Below, piece after piece: positions 23,633 to 32,544 of a DNA stretch of 64,000 bases (positions are counted from its first letter, which is position 1; every line of letters begins with the position of its first letter). Source of the stretch: Kitasatospora aureofaciens (GTDB lineage Bacteria > Actinomycetota > Actinomycetes > Streptomycetales > Streptomycetaceae); NCBI RefSeq assembly GCF_001188955.3, contig NZ_JPRF03000054.1, positions 248,001 to 312,000 on the forward strand. The letters run 5' to 3'. A program made the position numbers and the translations under genes. The notes beneath the pieces were generated by a model. The model did not search any database, was not told where the DNA came from, and was given only the letters and a program-made list of their open reading frames with translations.

Positions 23633-24931
23633 TCAGTCGGAGGGCTGGGGCGTCCAGCGGTGCAGGCCCTTGCGGTCGTAGTAGCGGGTCATCCCGAAGC
23701 CGAAGGCCAGGGCCAGCACCACACCGACGGCGATCATGATCCAGCCGCGGGCCAGTCCGGCGTCGGAGCGCGCGTCGAAGAAGAGGATCGCCCGGATGCC
23801 GTCGCTCAGCTGTCGCATCGGCTCGAAGGCGCCGAGGAAGCGGTAGAAGGCGGGCACCGCCTGCAGCGGGACGGTCGCCCCGGAGGACGGCAGGGCCAGG
23901 GCGATGAAGACGAACATGGATACCAGCTGCCCGATCCCGCCGAACGCGGCGTTGATCGCCTGCACCCCGAGGCCGACGGCCAGGCTGGCGCAGTAGGCGA
24001 AGAGCCAGAGCATCGCCATGTGCGGGGCGTCCATGCCGAGGATGCCTACGGTGCAGAGCAGCACCAGCGAGGTGGTGAGCAGCATGATCCCGGCGGTCAT
24101 CACCATCTTGAGCAGCAGGGTCTGGGTGCGGCTGATCGGTACGGTCGGGCGGCGGGTGTGCCAGGGGCCGATCTCGCTGTCGCTGTAGCCGAGCGCGCCG
24201 TCGACGCCGTTGTGGATGATGTTGCCGCCGATGAAGCCGCTCAGGACGGACAGCAGGGTGTAGTAGAAGGCGCTCAGGCCGAGCCCGCTGTGGCTGCCGA
24301 TCGGGCCGGCCTTGGTGGTGACGGCGAACGGGTCGGCGAGCAGCAGTCGGGCGGTGGCGCCGCCGTCCGGTCCGGAGGACTTGGTGGCGGGTACGGCGGC
24401 GAGCAGCTGCCTGCCGGTGGCGAGCGAGGCCTGGTGGGCGGCGCCCTGGGCGATCTGCGAGGCCATCGAGGCACCCAGGCTGCCCAGGGCCGGGTTGGTG
24501 AGGACGGTGAGGGTGGGCCGCGCGGTGGCCCCGCCGGTGGCCAGCCCGGTGACGGCGGCGGTGAAGTCCGCGGGGACGAGCAGTGCGGCGTAGACCTTGC
24601 CGGAGGAGATCAGGTCGTGGGCGCCGGCCTCGTCGGTCTGCTTCCAGTCGACGGTCTCGCCGGGTGTGCCGGCCACCACCGCCCGGGTCAGCTCGGTGCC
24701 GGAGTTCACCGCCCGGCCGGGCGGCGGGGCGCCCCGGTCGGCGTTCACCAGGGCGATCGGCAGCCGGTGCAGGTTCCCGTTCGGGTTGACGATGCCGCCC
24801 ATGTAGAGCAGCGAGAGCAGCACGGCCACCAGGGCGCAAAGGACGCTCGGGAAGAGCCACAGTTTCGGTCGCCGGGCGAGTGCCAGCGCCCTCGCCTGCC
24901 GGGGAGCCCCCGGGGAACCCGTGGTCGCCAT
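23633..24931 (-). CDS. YhgE/Pip-type membrane protein (ABC-2-like)
   Basis: 432 residues: one N-terminal helix (WLFPSVLCALVAVLLSLLYMGG), an extracytoplasmic domain of about 190 residues (PIALVNADRGAPPPG, SSGKVYAALLVPADFT), then five or six C-terminal helices (about 230-420). This is the layout of YhgE/Pip and DUF3533 proteins, related to ABC-2 permeases and to type VII-secretion/phage-receptor proteins. Function in actinomycetes is unclear; export or stress roles are suggested for relatives. No ATPase gene is next to it. A possible control region lies upstream at 25060-25144. Confidence 0.8.
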   Translation of the reverse strand: MATTGSPGAPRQARALALARRPKLWLFPSVLCALVAVLLSLLYMGGIVNPNGNLHRLPIALVNADRGAPPPGRAVNSGTELTRAVVAGTPGETVDWKQTDEAGAHDLISSGKVYAALLVPADFTAAVTGLATGGATARPTLTVLTNPALGSLGASMASQIAQGAAHQASLATGRQLLAAVPATKSSGPDGGATARLLLADPFAVTTKAGPIGSHSGLGLSAFYYTLLSVLSGFIGGNIIHNGVDGALGYSDSEIGPWHTRRPTVPISRTQTLLLKMVMTAGIMLLTTSLVLLCTVGILGMDAPHMAMLWLFAYCASLAVGLGVQAINAAFGGIGQLVSMFVFIALALPSSGATVPLQAVPAFYRFLGAFEPMRQLSDGIRAILFFDARSDAGLARGWIMIAVGVVLALAFGFGMTRYYDRKGLHRWTPQPSD

Positions 24932-25449
24932 GCCACCCCTCGGTTTCGGGCAACGGGCGGGTGCCGTGCCGCTGCGGGTACGGCGGGAAGTCGTTCCGTG
25001 GGCGCGTGGCGGTCAAACCCGCGTCACCCGGGCGGTGGCACCTCCACACCCCCACCAAAGGTAAATATTCTACCAAGTGCGCAAGTATCGCGCTCCGGCC
25101 GGTCCATGCCACTCTCCCCACTCGCACAACTGACGATGCGTCAGCGCCGCACGGCGCACGCATCATCGACGCACGCGGCTCCGCCGTGCCCGCACGGGCG
25201 CGCACCACCGCGCGCCGATGCGCCGTGCTCGTACGCAGGGAGGGGCTGCTGCCGTACACCCCCAACCGCCCCGCGCGCCCGGGGCCCACGGGAGGAACGC
25301 CATGACCACCGGCACCACTCTCAACTCCTGCGCGACGGCGGCGACGAGGAGGCCTCCGGGCGGTACGGCGCACGCCCGCGATCGCTTGATCGCTAAGCTT
25401 CCCCGGGCGGGGCGGGGAACGACGGGCGACGACCTGGGAGGGCGGCGGC
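24932..25449. promoter_or_regulatory. Intergenic region with two candidate operators and promoter-like AT patch
   Basis: No convincing gene. An AT-rich patch holds GGTA-N7-TACC (25060-25074), and CTGACG-ATG-CGTCAG is a perfect inverted repeat at 25130-25144. GCGATC-GCTT-GATCGC (25379-25394) and a TAAGCT hexamer just after it could form the promoter of the following gene. A frame from ATG 25302, with GGGAGG before it, shows no recognisable protein. Confidence 0.4.
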
Positions 25450-27266
25450 TTGCGGGACGGGTGGATCAGGGTGCCGGTCGGCGCCGACGCCGACCGGTGG
25501 GCGACGCGGAGCGGGTGCCGGCGGGTGCTGCTGATCGTGCACAACGTGACCTCGGCAACCCGGCTGCTCGACGTGGTCGGCCTGTTCCGGGACGACCTGC
25601 GCGTGCAACTGCTGGCCACCTGCCCGGGGACGTCGCCCTTCCGCTCCGGAACGTCCGAACTGCTGGCGGCGCTCGGCGTTCCCGTGCTGCCCTGGGAGCA
25701 GGCGCTGGACGTCGGGGCGGACCTGGCCGTCTCGGCCAGCTTCGGTGGTCAACTCCACATGGTCAAGGGGAGTTTGGCAGTGCTCTCGCACGGCGTTGGC
25801 TACAATAAGAGGCTCGCCACACCGGACACCGGACACCGGACACCGGACACCGGACACCGGACACCGGACACCGGACACCGGGCGCCCTCTGCCCTCGGTG
25901 CCGACACCGGCGCCGACCCCGTCTTCGGGCTGTCGCCCGAGTGGGTGCTCGCCGAGGACGGCGCACCCGTCGCCGACGCCATGGTGCTCTCCCACCCCAC
26001 CCAGCTCGACCGGCTGCGCGAGTCCTGCCCGGAGGCGGCCGATACGGCGGTGCTCTGCGGTGACCCGTGCTTCGACCGGATCCTGGCCGCCCGCCCCCGC
26101 CGGAGGGCGTTCCGCCGGGCGTTGGGCGTCCGCCCGGGCCAGCGCCTCGTCCTGCTGAACTCGACCTGGAACCCCACCTCCCTGTTCGGCGACGGCGGCG
26201 ACGACGGCGACGATGACGCGCGCGTGCGGGACGCGTCGAAAGGCGCGCCGTCGGACGTACTGCCGCTCCTCCTGTCACACCTGCCCGAGCTGCCCGTGGA
26301 CGAGTACCGGATCGCCGCCGTCCTGCACCCCAACGTCTGGCACGGCCACGGCCCCGGGCAGATCAGGTTGTGGCTGGACGGCGCCGCCCGGGCCGGCCTG
26401 ACCCTGGTCGATCCGGTGACGGACTGGCGGCAGGCGCTGATCGCCGCCGACGCCGTCGTCGGCGACTTCGGCTCGGTCAGCTACTACGCCGCCGCGATCG
26501 GCACCCCGGTGCTGGTCGCCGCGCCCGGCGTCACGGTCATCGAACAGGCCTCACAGATCGCCGAGTTCGTCCGCGAGGCACCCCGGCTGGACCCGTACGC
26601 CCCGCTGCGCCCCCAGCTCGACGCCGTCCTCACGGACGGCCGCGTCCCGCCCGGACCGGCGGCCCTCACCACGTCCTGCCCCGGCGAGTCCGCCGGGCGC
26701 TGCGGGAGCTGTTCTACCGGCTGATCGGCATCCCGGAGCCGGCCGCGCCCGCGCTGCTGGATCCGCTTCCGCTGCCCGCCCACCGGCCGGCCCGGGCCAC
26801 GGCGCCGCTGCGGGTGCTCACCGAGGTGGGCCACCGGGAGGTGTCGCTGCGCCGGTTCGCCGCGGCCCGGTACGAGCCGGACGGCCCCGGCGACGGGCAC
26901 CTGGCCGTGCACGAGGACACCCTCGACCCCGGCGCGCTGGACCTGGCCGACCTGATCCTCCAGCACACCCCGCCGGGCCGACCCGACGACCCTCGGCTCG
27001 GACCGCCCCGCCAGTGGGCGGCCGAGGTGCTGGACCGTCACCGCTCCTGCGCCCTGGCCGCCCTGGTCACCGGCCCCGACAGCTGTACGGCGGTCGACCG
27101 CACCGGCCGCGCCTGGGAGTTGACCGGCCACGGCCTCGATCCCGCCGCGGCCGCCTCCGCCCTGCTGGCCTGGCGGGCAGCACACTCCGGAGGAGTGGAA
27201 CCCGCCGAGTTGGCGGTACGAAGTGGGGGCACCGTCCACCGGGTGGCGGTCACTCCGTCCCGTTGA
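25450..27266 (+). pseudogene. CDP-glycerol glycerophosphotransferase-like protein, frameshifted
   Basis: From a TTG at 25450 (GGGAGG upstream) one frame gives 424 residues: VLLIVHNVTSATRLLDVVGLF, then WVLAEDGAPVADAMVLSHPT, and LTLVDPVTDWRQALIAADAVVGDFG, which resembles the donor-site half of TagF-like transferases. It stops at 26724, but the natural continuation LRELFYRLIGIPEPAAP runs in a second frame to 27266 and includes LTEVGHREVSLRRF. One base appears missing near 26690 in GCCGGGCGCTG. In streptomycetes relatives are often misannotated as translation initiation factor 2. Nine 7-bp repeats lie inside the gene and are currently in frame. A sequencing error at the G run cannot be excluded. 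Confidence 0.65.
25819..25881 (+). repeat. Nine perfect tandem copies of heptamer ACACCGG in a coding frame
   Basis: 63 bp, 9 x 7, all copies identical. In the reading frame of the host gene it encodes three copies of TPDTGHR. Because 7 is not a multiple of 3, any gain or loss of one or two copies shifts the frame, while changes by three preserve it. Confidence 0.97.
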
Positions 27267-27334
27267 CCGTCCCGGCGCTCGGCCCGGCGCCCGTCCCGTT
27301 GCCTGTCCCGCTGCCCGTCCCGTTACGTCCCGTT
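27256..27334 (+). repeat. GTCCCGTTG-rich direct repeats between convergent genes
   Basis: Irregular copies of (CC)CGTCCCGTTG occur at the 3' end of the transferase-like gene and run into the last codons of the NB-ARC gene. The spacing is about 12 bp in the right half. It looks like slippage-derived sequence; no hairpin terminator is visible between these convergent genes. Confidence 0.55.
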
Positions 27335-29530
27335 GACGCACAGCGAGCGCAGCACCCCCAGCGGCGCGAGGTGGAACCGCGCGCCCTGCCGCTCCAGCAG
27401 GGTGCCGGCCTCGTCCAGCAGCGGCAGCGCCTGTGCGCCGTGGCCCTGCTCGATCAGCGCCTGGGCGAGGTCGGTGAGCGCCCGGGCGGTGTTGTAGCCC
27501 TCGCCGGTGCCACGGAAGAACGCCACCGCCTCCTCCAGTGCGGCCCGCGCCCGGTCGAAGCGCCCGAGGCCACGCAGCGCCCGGCCCCGGTGCCGGCTCA
27601 ACAAGGCCCGGGCGCGCGGCAGATCGGCACTGCCGTCGCCGTCCGGACCGATGCCGTCGAGCAGGCCGACGGCCCGGTCGAAGCAGTCCAGGGCCTCGGT
27701 GTAGCGCCACTGCCGCAGCCGCAGCAGTCCCAGCGATTCGACGGCGGTGGCCTGGCCGCGCAGGTGCCCGTCCCTCTCCTCGGCCTCCGCCGCCAGCAGC
27801 AGCTGCCGTTCGGCCTCTGGGTACTCCTGCAACTCAACTAGGGCGAGGGCGAGTTGGCCGTGCATACGGCCGGCGAAGCGCGGGGCCGTCCCGGGCGCGG
27901 CGGCGGCCCGGGCACCGGCGCGCAGGGCGGGCAGCAGTTCGTCGTGCCGGCCCGCCTTGAGCTGGACGGCCCACAGTGCCTCGACGAGCTGGCAGACCAG
28001 CTCGGGGGCCGCGAACTCCTCGGCGGCACGGACGGCTTCGACCAGGTTGGGCAGTTCGGCACCGAGCGCGGCGAGCGCCTGCGCCTCGTCCGGGTAGCTG
28101 TCCGGGGAGCCCTCCGGGTAGCCGTTCCGGCAGAGGACGGCGTACAGCGGGCCGAGGTGCCAACGCTGCGGCAGCGCGGCGCAGTCGGCGGCGACGGCGA
28201 GGCGTAGCAGCGTGTCCACGGTGCGGGTGACGGCGGCGGCACACGAGGCCAGGCCGTCCTCGCGGACGGCCAGGGCCTCGGCGTGCCGGCGGACCAGCGG
28301 GCGGAAGTGGTGGCGGCCGTCGACGGCGGTCTCCAGCAGGCCCGCCTCGGCGAGTTCGGCCAGCGCGGTGGCCGCGCTCGGCTCGGCGAGGCCGGTGGCC
28401 GCCGCGGCGACCCGGGCGGTCAGTCCCGGCCAGGGGCGCAGGGCGCAGCGGCGGTAGGCGAGGGCGGCGTCCGGCGAGAGCTGCCGGTAGCGGTCCTCGG
28501 CGGCGGCCTCGGCCGGGTCGGTCGTGGCGGCCGATCGCCCGGCGGACGCCGGTCCGGCGAGCGCGGCCTCGGCCAGGCCCGGGGCGGCGGCGCGCAGGGC
28601 GAACGGGTAGCCGGCGCAGCGTTCCAGCACGCCGGGCAGCGCGGCCCGAGCGGCGGTGACGGCGTGCTTGCCCGCGACCTCGGTGAGCAGTCGGCGGGCG
28701 TCCTTGTCGGCGAGCGGACCCACCGGGATGTTGACCGCGTCCAGCCCGGCCAGCGGGCGGCGGGCGGTGATCACCGTGAACACCCCGGCGGCGGAGGTGA
28801 GCAGCGGCCGGAGCTGGGCGGCGGAGTGGGCGTGGTCGAGCACGACCAGCAGCCGGCGGGTGGCCAGCAGCGCCCCGAACAGGTCGGCGCGGTCCTCCAC
28901 CGTGGCCGGCAGGTGCTCGGCGGGCACGCCCAGGCGGTGCAGGAAGCGGCGCAGTACGGTCGCCGGGTCGGCGGCGCCCTGCGGCCCGGCGGCGCGCAGG
29001 TCGGCGTAGAGCTGGCCGTCCGGGAAGCGGGCGGCCTCGCGGCTGCCCCAGTGGATCGCGACGGCGCTGGTGCCGATGCCGTCCGGCCCGTGCAGCAGGG
29101 CCTGCCGGGGTCGGCCGTCCGGCTTGCGGCCGCCCTCCTTGTCGAGGGCGGCGAGCGGCCCCTTGCGGTCGGTGAAGTAGCGGGTGGAGGCGGGCAGCAG
29201 GCGCGGCACCGCGCCCGGGCCGCTCGCGCCGCCCGCCCCGCCGGGCGGGACGCCGCCCGGAATGCCGGAGTGCACGCCGGAAGATACGCCGCTCATCCAG
29301 GCGGCCAGCGCACGGGCCTGCGCCGGGTCGTTGCGGGCCCCCTCGACCAGCAGCCGGGCGACGGCCTCCCGCTCGGTGGCCCCGGCGGGCGCCAGGACCT
29401 GGCGCCCGGTCGCCCGCTGCACCAGGCCGCCGAACGCCTCCCACGCCCACTTGCCGGCCTCCCCGGCCATCGACGAACTGACCGCCCCCAACACACCCGA
29501 GACCGCCGAGATCGACAGCGGATCGACCAT
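27323..29530 (-). CDS. NB-ARC/TPR STAND-type protein with degenerate P-loop
   Basis: 735 residues. An N-terminal helical region (MVDPLSISAVSGVLGAVSSS) leads to an NB-ARC-like module: P-loop position GPDGIGTS (about 148-155), FPDGQLYADL, a Walker-B-like LLVVLDHA, and a winged-helix region. The C-terminal 250 residues are TPR-like (MHGQLALALVELQEYPEAE, ATAVESLGLLRLRQWRYTEA). STAND proteins usually switch on ATP binding through GxxGxGK[ST]; here lysine is replaced by threonine, so ATP use is doubtful. No adjacent effector enzyme is fused. It may be a signalling scaffold or a decayed member. Confidence 0.83.
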   Translation of the reverse strand: MVDPLSISAVSGVLGAVSSSMAGEAGKWAWEAFGGLVQRATGRQVLAPAGATEREAVARLLVEGARNDPAQARALAAWMSGVSSGVHSGIPGGVPPGGAGGASGPGAVPRLLPASTRYFTDRKGPLAALDKEGGRKPDGRPRQALLHGPDGIGTSAVAIHWGSREAARFPDGQLYADLRAAGPQGAADPATVLRRFLHRLGVPAEHLPATVEDRADLFGALLATRRLLVVLDHAHSAAQLRPLLTSAAGVFTVITARRPLAGLDAVNIPVGPLADKDARRLLTEVAGKHAVTAARAALPGVLERCAGYPFALRAAAPGLAEAALAGPASAGRSAATTDPAEAAAEDRYRQLSPDAALAYRRCALRPWPGLTARVAAAATGLAEPSAATALAELAEAGLLETAVDGRHHFRPLVRRHAEALAVREDGLASCAAAVTRTVDTLLRLAVAADCAALPQRWHLGPLYAVLCRNGYPEGSPDSYPDEAQALAALGAELPNLVEAVRAAEEFAAPELVCQLVEALWAVQLKAGRHDELLPALRAGARAAAAPGTAPRFAGRMHGQLALALVELQEYPEAERQLLLAAEAEERDGHLRGQATAVESLGLLRLRQWRYTEALDCFDRAVGLLDGIGPDGDGSADLPRARALLSRHRGRALRGLGRFDRARAALEEAVAFFRGTGEGYNTARALTDLAQALIEQGHGAQALPLLDEAGTLLERQGARFHLAPLGVLRSLCVNGT

Positions 29531-29641
29531 GCCCCCACCACCCCCAGCACCACGCGCGGCAGGCTCCGCCCTCCGCCTACGTCTCCTGACCCGCCCAACG
29601 GTAGCGTCTCGCCCGCCCGCCTCCGGCCGGATGACGGTTCG

Positions 29642-30076
29642 TCAGGCGGGTCGATCGGTCACCGGTCGGCGCCGCACTCCGCGGACGGCCCGGGCGGCCC
29701 GGGCGAACGGCTGCTCCACCGTCGCGGCGGCCGGGGCCGCGCCGCCGTCCCCACCGCGGTCGGCGCCCCGCGCCGGCAGGTCGTTCGCGATCACGGCGGC
29801 CTCGGTCAACAGGCCGCGCACCTCGGCGGCCCGGTAGAAGATCCGCGTCCCCTCCCGGCGCGCCACCACCAGGCCCGCCGCGCGTAGCTTCGCCAGGTGC
29901 TGCGAGGTCGCGGCCACATGGGCACCCAGCAGCTCGGCCAGCTCGCTGACCGGCAGCTCCCGCCGGCTCAGCGCCCACAGCAACCGGTACCGCGACGGAT
30001 CCGCCACCGCCTTCAGCACCGCCACCGCCCGCTCCGCCGCCTCGGCGTCCCAGGCCTCATCCTCCGCACCACCCAT
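29642..30076 (-). CDS. ArsR family transcriptional regulator
   Basis: 144 residues from the ATG at 30076. The winged helix is clear: VADPSRYRLLWALSRRELPV, SELAELLGAHVAATSQHLAKL and AGLVVARREGTRIFY. No cysteine-based metal site (such as CVC) is seen in the DNA helix, so it may sense something other than metal. The frame stays open 357 bp further upstream through the palindrome array, but the conserved domain starts just after 30076. No target gene is adjacent on its strand; the NB-ARC gene downstream may be co-transcribed. Confidence 0.86.
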   Translation of the reverse strand: MGGAEDEAWDAEAAERAVAVLKAVADPSRYRLLWALSRRELPVSELAELLGAHVAATSQHLAKLRAAGLVVARREGTRIFYRAAEVRGLLTEAAVIANDLPARGADRGGDGGAAPAAATVEQPFARAARAVRGVRRRPVTDRPA

Positions 30077-30116
30077 ACCCCGATCGTACCGACGCCCCCG
30101 GGAAGCCCCCGCCCCC

Positions 30117-30423
30117 GCACAGGAAGCCGACCCCGCCGACTTCTCGCGCAACCAGCCCCGCGCCGCGCCCCACCCGTGACCGACAAGCGAGCCCCACCCC
30201 CCCCTGACGTAGGAAGTCGAACCGGCCGACTTCCTACGCCAACCTCGCCCCGGCAGACCAGGGACAGGCGGTAGGAGCGGACCTCCGGAAACCGCTGCGC
30301 AGAAAGTCGGACCGGCCGACTTCCTGCGCAAACGAGCGCCGTCGAGGCAGGACAGGAGAACCGGCGGCGGGGGCTGGCCATCGGAACCTCCGCGCAGGAA
30401 GTCGGCCCGGCCACTTCCTGCGC
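30117..30423. repeat. Array of four 33-nt palindromic repeats at 90-bp period
   Basis: Copies start at 30117, 30207, 30297 and 30392 (periods 90, 90 and 95). Arms are GCGCAGGAAGTCGG / CCGACTTCCTGCGC around ACCGG; copy 3 has one arm mismatch, copy 4 lacks one base, copy 2 has T/A changes that keep pairing (TAGGAAGTCG / CGACTTCCTA), and copy 1 is the most degenerate. Spacers are 57, 57 and 62 nt and partly alike (GGCGGTAGG, CCTCCGGAAA), so the unit is the whole 90 bp. It fills the 474-bp gap between ArsR and the response regulator, where no other gene is seen. Confidence 0.88.
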
Positions 30424-30550
30424 CGGCCAACACCCGCCCGGGAAGGCCGGGGGCCGGCGGTAGGGGCCTCCGGAAAGCCCGGCGCGGGGGCGCGGGCCGG
30501 GCAGCTTTGTGCGGCGGGGTGGCGGTAGGGCGGCCCTGGGCCGGAGGGGT

Positions 30551-31207
30551 CTACGGCTGGCGCGTTCCGTCGAGGTACGCGAGGACGGCGAGGACGCGGC
30601 GGTTGTCGTCGTCGGAGGCGCCGAGGCCGAGTTTGGCGAAGATGTTGGAGGTGTGTTTGCTGACCGCGCCCTCGCTGAAGTGGAGGCGTTGGGCGATGGC
30701 CGCGTTGGAGCGGCCCTCGGCCATCATCGCGAGGACGTCGCGTTCGCGCGGGGTGAGCATGGCGAGGGGCTCGTCGTAGGCGTTGCGGGCGAGGAGGCGG
30801 GTGATGACCTGGGGGTCCATGACGGTGCCGCCGGCGGCGACGGTGTGGACGGCGTCCACGAACTGGTCGGCCTTGGAGACCCGGTCCTTGAGCAGGTAGC
30901 CGACGCCGCCGGCGCCGTCGGCGATCAGTTCGCGGGCGTAGAGCTGCTCGACGTGCTGGGAGAGGACCAGGACGGGCAGGCCGGGCTGTTCGCGGCGGGC
31001 GGCGAGTGCGACCTGGAGGCCCTCGTCGGAGTAGGTGGGGGGCAGGCGGACGTCGACCACGGCGATGTCGGGGCGGTGTTCGGCGAGGGCGGCGGCCAGT
31101 TGGGGCCCGCTCTCCACGGCGGCGACGATGTCGTGGCCGTGGGCGCTCAGCAGCAGTTCCAGTCCGTCCCTCAGCAGGACGAGGTCCTCGGCGAGGACAA
31201 CGCGCAC
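30551..31207 (-). CDS. NarL/LuxR-type response regulator
   Basis: 218 residues from the GTG at 31207. Receiver domain with phospho-acceptor D52 (DIAVVDVRLPP) and conserved LLKDRV; C-terminal LuxR helix-turn-helix LTPRERDVLAMMAEGRSNAA and SEGAVSKHTSNIFAKLGL. It overlaps the 3' end of the sensor kinase gene by 37 bp, so they are expressed together. Likely target: the ABC exporter operon upstream in the same direction. Confidence 0.93.
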   Translation of the reverse strand: MRVVLAEDLVLLRDGLELLLSAHGHDIVAAVESGPQLAAALAEHRPDIAVVDVRLPPTYSDEGLQVALAARREQPGLPVLVLSQHVEQLYARELIADGAGGVGYLLKDRVSKADQFVDAVHTVAAGGTVMDPQVITRLLARNAYDEPLAMLTPRERDVLAMMAEGRSNAAIAQRLHFSEGAVSKHTSNIFAKLGLGASDDDNRRVLAVLAYLDGTRQP

Positions 31208-32487
31208 GGCAGCTCCATGATCAGCCTGGTCGGGCCCCCCGGGGGGCTGGTCAGCGTGAGCGTACCGTCGAACACCGAAAGTCTGCGCTGGATGCCCCGC
31301 AGGCCGCTGCCGCCGGCGGGGTCGGCGCCGCCCCGGCCGTCGTCGGTGACCTCGGCGCGCAGCAGTCCGGCCGCGTGGCTGAGTTCCACCGTGGCGTGCC
31401 TGGCATCGCCGTGCTTGACCGCGTTGGTGAGCGCCTCGCTGACGGCGAAGTACACCGCCGACTCCACCGGGGCCTCGGCCCGGCCGGGCAGTTCGGCCCG
31501 GACGTCGACCTTCAGCGGCACGTCCAGTGCGAGCGCCCGTACCCCCTCGGCGAGGCCGCGTTCGGCGAGCACCGGCGGGTGGATGCCGCGCACCAGGTCG
31601 CGCAGTTCCTGCAGGGCCTGGGTGACGTTCTCCTGGGCGTCCGTCACCACCTGCTTCGCCTTCTCCGGGTCGCGGTCGATCAGCGGCACGACCGCGCCGA
31701 GCCGCAGGCTGACCGCGACCAGCCGGGCCTGTGCGCCGTCGTGCAGGTCCCGTTCGATCCGGCGCAGTTCGGCGGCCTGGGCCTCGGTGGCGTCCAGCCG
31801 GATCTCGGTGAGCTGCTCGACCCGCTGGGCGAGCCGGGAGCGTTCGGTGGGGCCGAGTAGGCTGCGGGTCCACCGGCCGTGCAGGTGCAGGGCGGGCCGG
31901 GCGAGGGCGAGTCCGGCGGGAACGAGAACGAGTCCGAGGAGCGGCCCGAGGAGGCCGGGCATCGGCAACAGACCGTAGCCGAGGCCGGGTTGGGGCAGGA
32001 CGGGCTGCGCCAGCCCGTACAGGCCGTAGCCCGCCAGCAGCGGGGGCGTGGCCGCGACGGCGCCGCCGACCAGTGGGTCGGCGAGCAGCCAGCCGGCGTC
32101 GCGCCAGGTCGCCGGGTCGTTCCAGAGCCAGCGCAGGGTGCGGGCGAAGGACGCGAACCGGCGGTTCTTGTGGTAGTCGTGGCCGGTCCAGAACCAGCCG
32201 TGCAGGGTGCGTTCCAGCGGCGGGAGCGGCACGTACGGCACCGGTACGGGCACCTGCGACCAGTGGCCGGAGGCCCACCGGGCGGCGCCGGTGAGGGAGC
32301 GGACCACCCTGGTGGCCACCGGGAACAGCGGGACCATCCCGAGGCAGCCCCAGAGCAGGAACGAGACCAGGTAGAGCACGGCCAGCACCGCCCCGACCGG
32401 GACGAGGAGCGTGAGGACGGCGAGACGCCCGAGCGCCCGTACGGCGGTGCGCAGCGCCTCGGCGCCTCGGGACTGCGGGGTGCTCAC
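31171..32487 (-). CDS. Sensor histidine kinase, NarL-type with N-terminal membrane sensor
   Basis: 438 residues. Two hydrophobic blocks (about 22-50 and 140-200) make the membrane sensor domain; the dimerisation helix holds the phospho-acceptor H249 in RRIERDLHDGAQARLVAVS, and the ATPase domain includes SEALTNAVKHGDA and DDGRGG. The C-terminus is extended by overlap with the regulator gene. Kinase, regulator and ABC exporter lie in one direction, a layout typical of peptide- or antibiotic-sensing exporters. Confidence 0.92.
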   Translation of the reverse strand: MSTPQSRGAEALRTAVRALGRLAVLTLLVPVGAVLAVLYLVSFLLWGCLGMVPLFPVATRVVRSLTGAARWASGHWSQVPVPVPYVPLPPLERTLHGWFWTGHDYHKNRRFASFARTLRWLWNDPATWRDAGWLLADPLVGGAVAATPPLLAGYGLYGLAQPVLPQPGLGYGLLPMPGLLGPLLGLVLVPAGLALARPALHLHGRWTRSLLGPTERSRLAQRVEQLTEIRLDATEAQAAELRRIERDLHDGAQARLVAVSLRLGAVVPLIDRDPEKAKQVVTDAQENVTQALQELRDLVRGIHPPVLAERGLAEGVRALALDVPLKVDVRAELPGRAEAPVESAVYFAVSEALTNAVKHGDARHATVELSHAAGLLRAEVTDDGRGGADPAGGSGLRGIQRRLSVFDGTLTLTSPPGGPTRLIMELPCALSSPRTSSC

Positions 32488-32544
32488 GGGGCCTCCGGAC
32501 GGGTCAGATGCTGGACGATCATGATGGCAGCGGGCCCCGTGCGC

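Noticed and set aside
25302..25808. Gene starting at ATG 25302 with a good RBS
   Set aside because: The frame gives Arg/Gly-rich sequence without homology and overlaps the recognised transferase-like frame.
25819..25881. Heptamer repeat as sequencing artefact
   Set aside because: Nine identical copies preserve the host frame (63 bp) and the protein matches the family on both sides, so I accept it as real, pending read inspection.
30117..30423. CRISPR array
   Set aside because: The repeats are degenerate palindromes, there are only four, spacers are 57-62 nt and partly related to each other, and no cas gene is near.
29642..30433. ArsR with a 119-residue repetitive N-terminal extension starting at 30433
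   Set aside because: The ArsR fold starts just after the ATG at 30076; the extension is only the translated palindrome array. Kept as a remark in the array finding.
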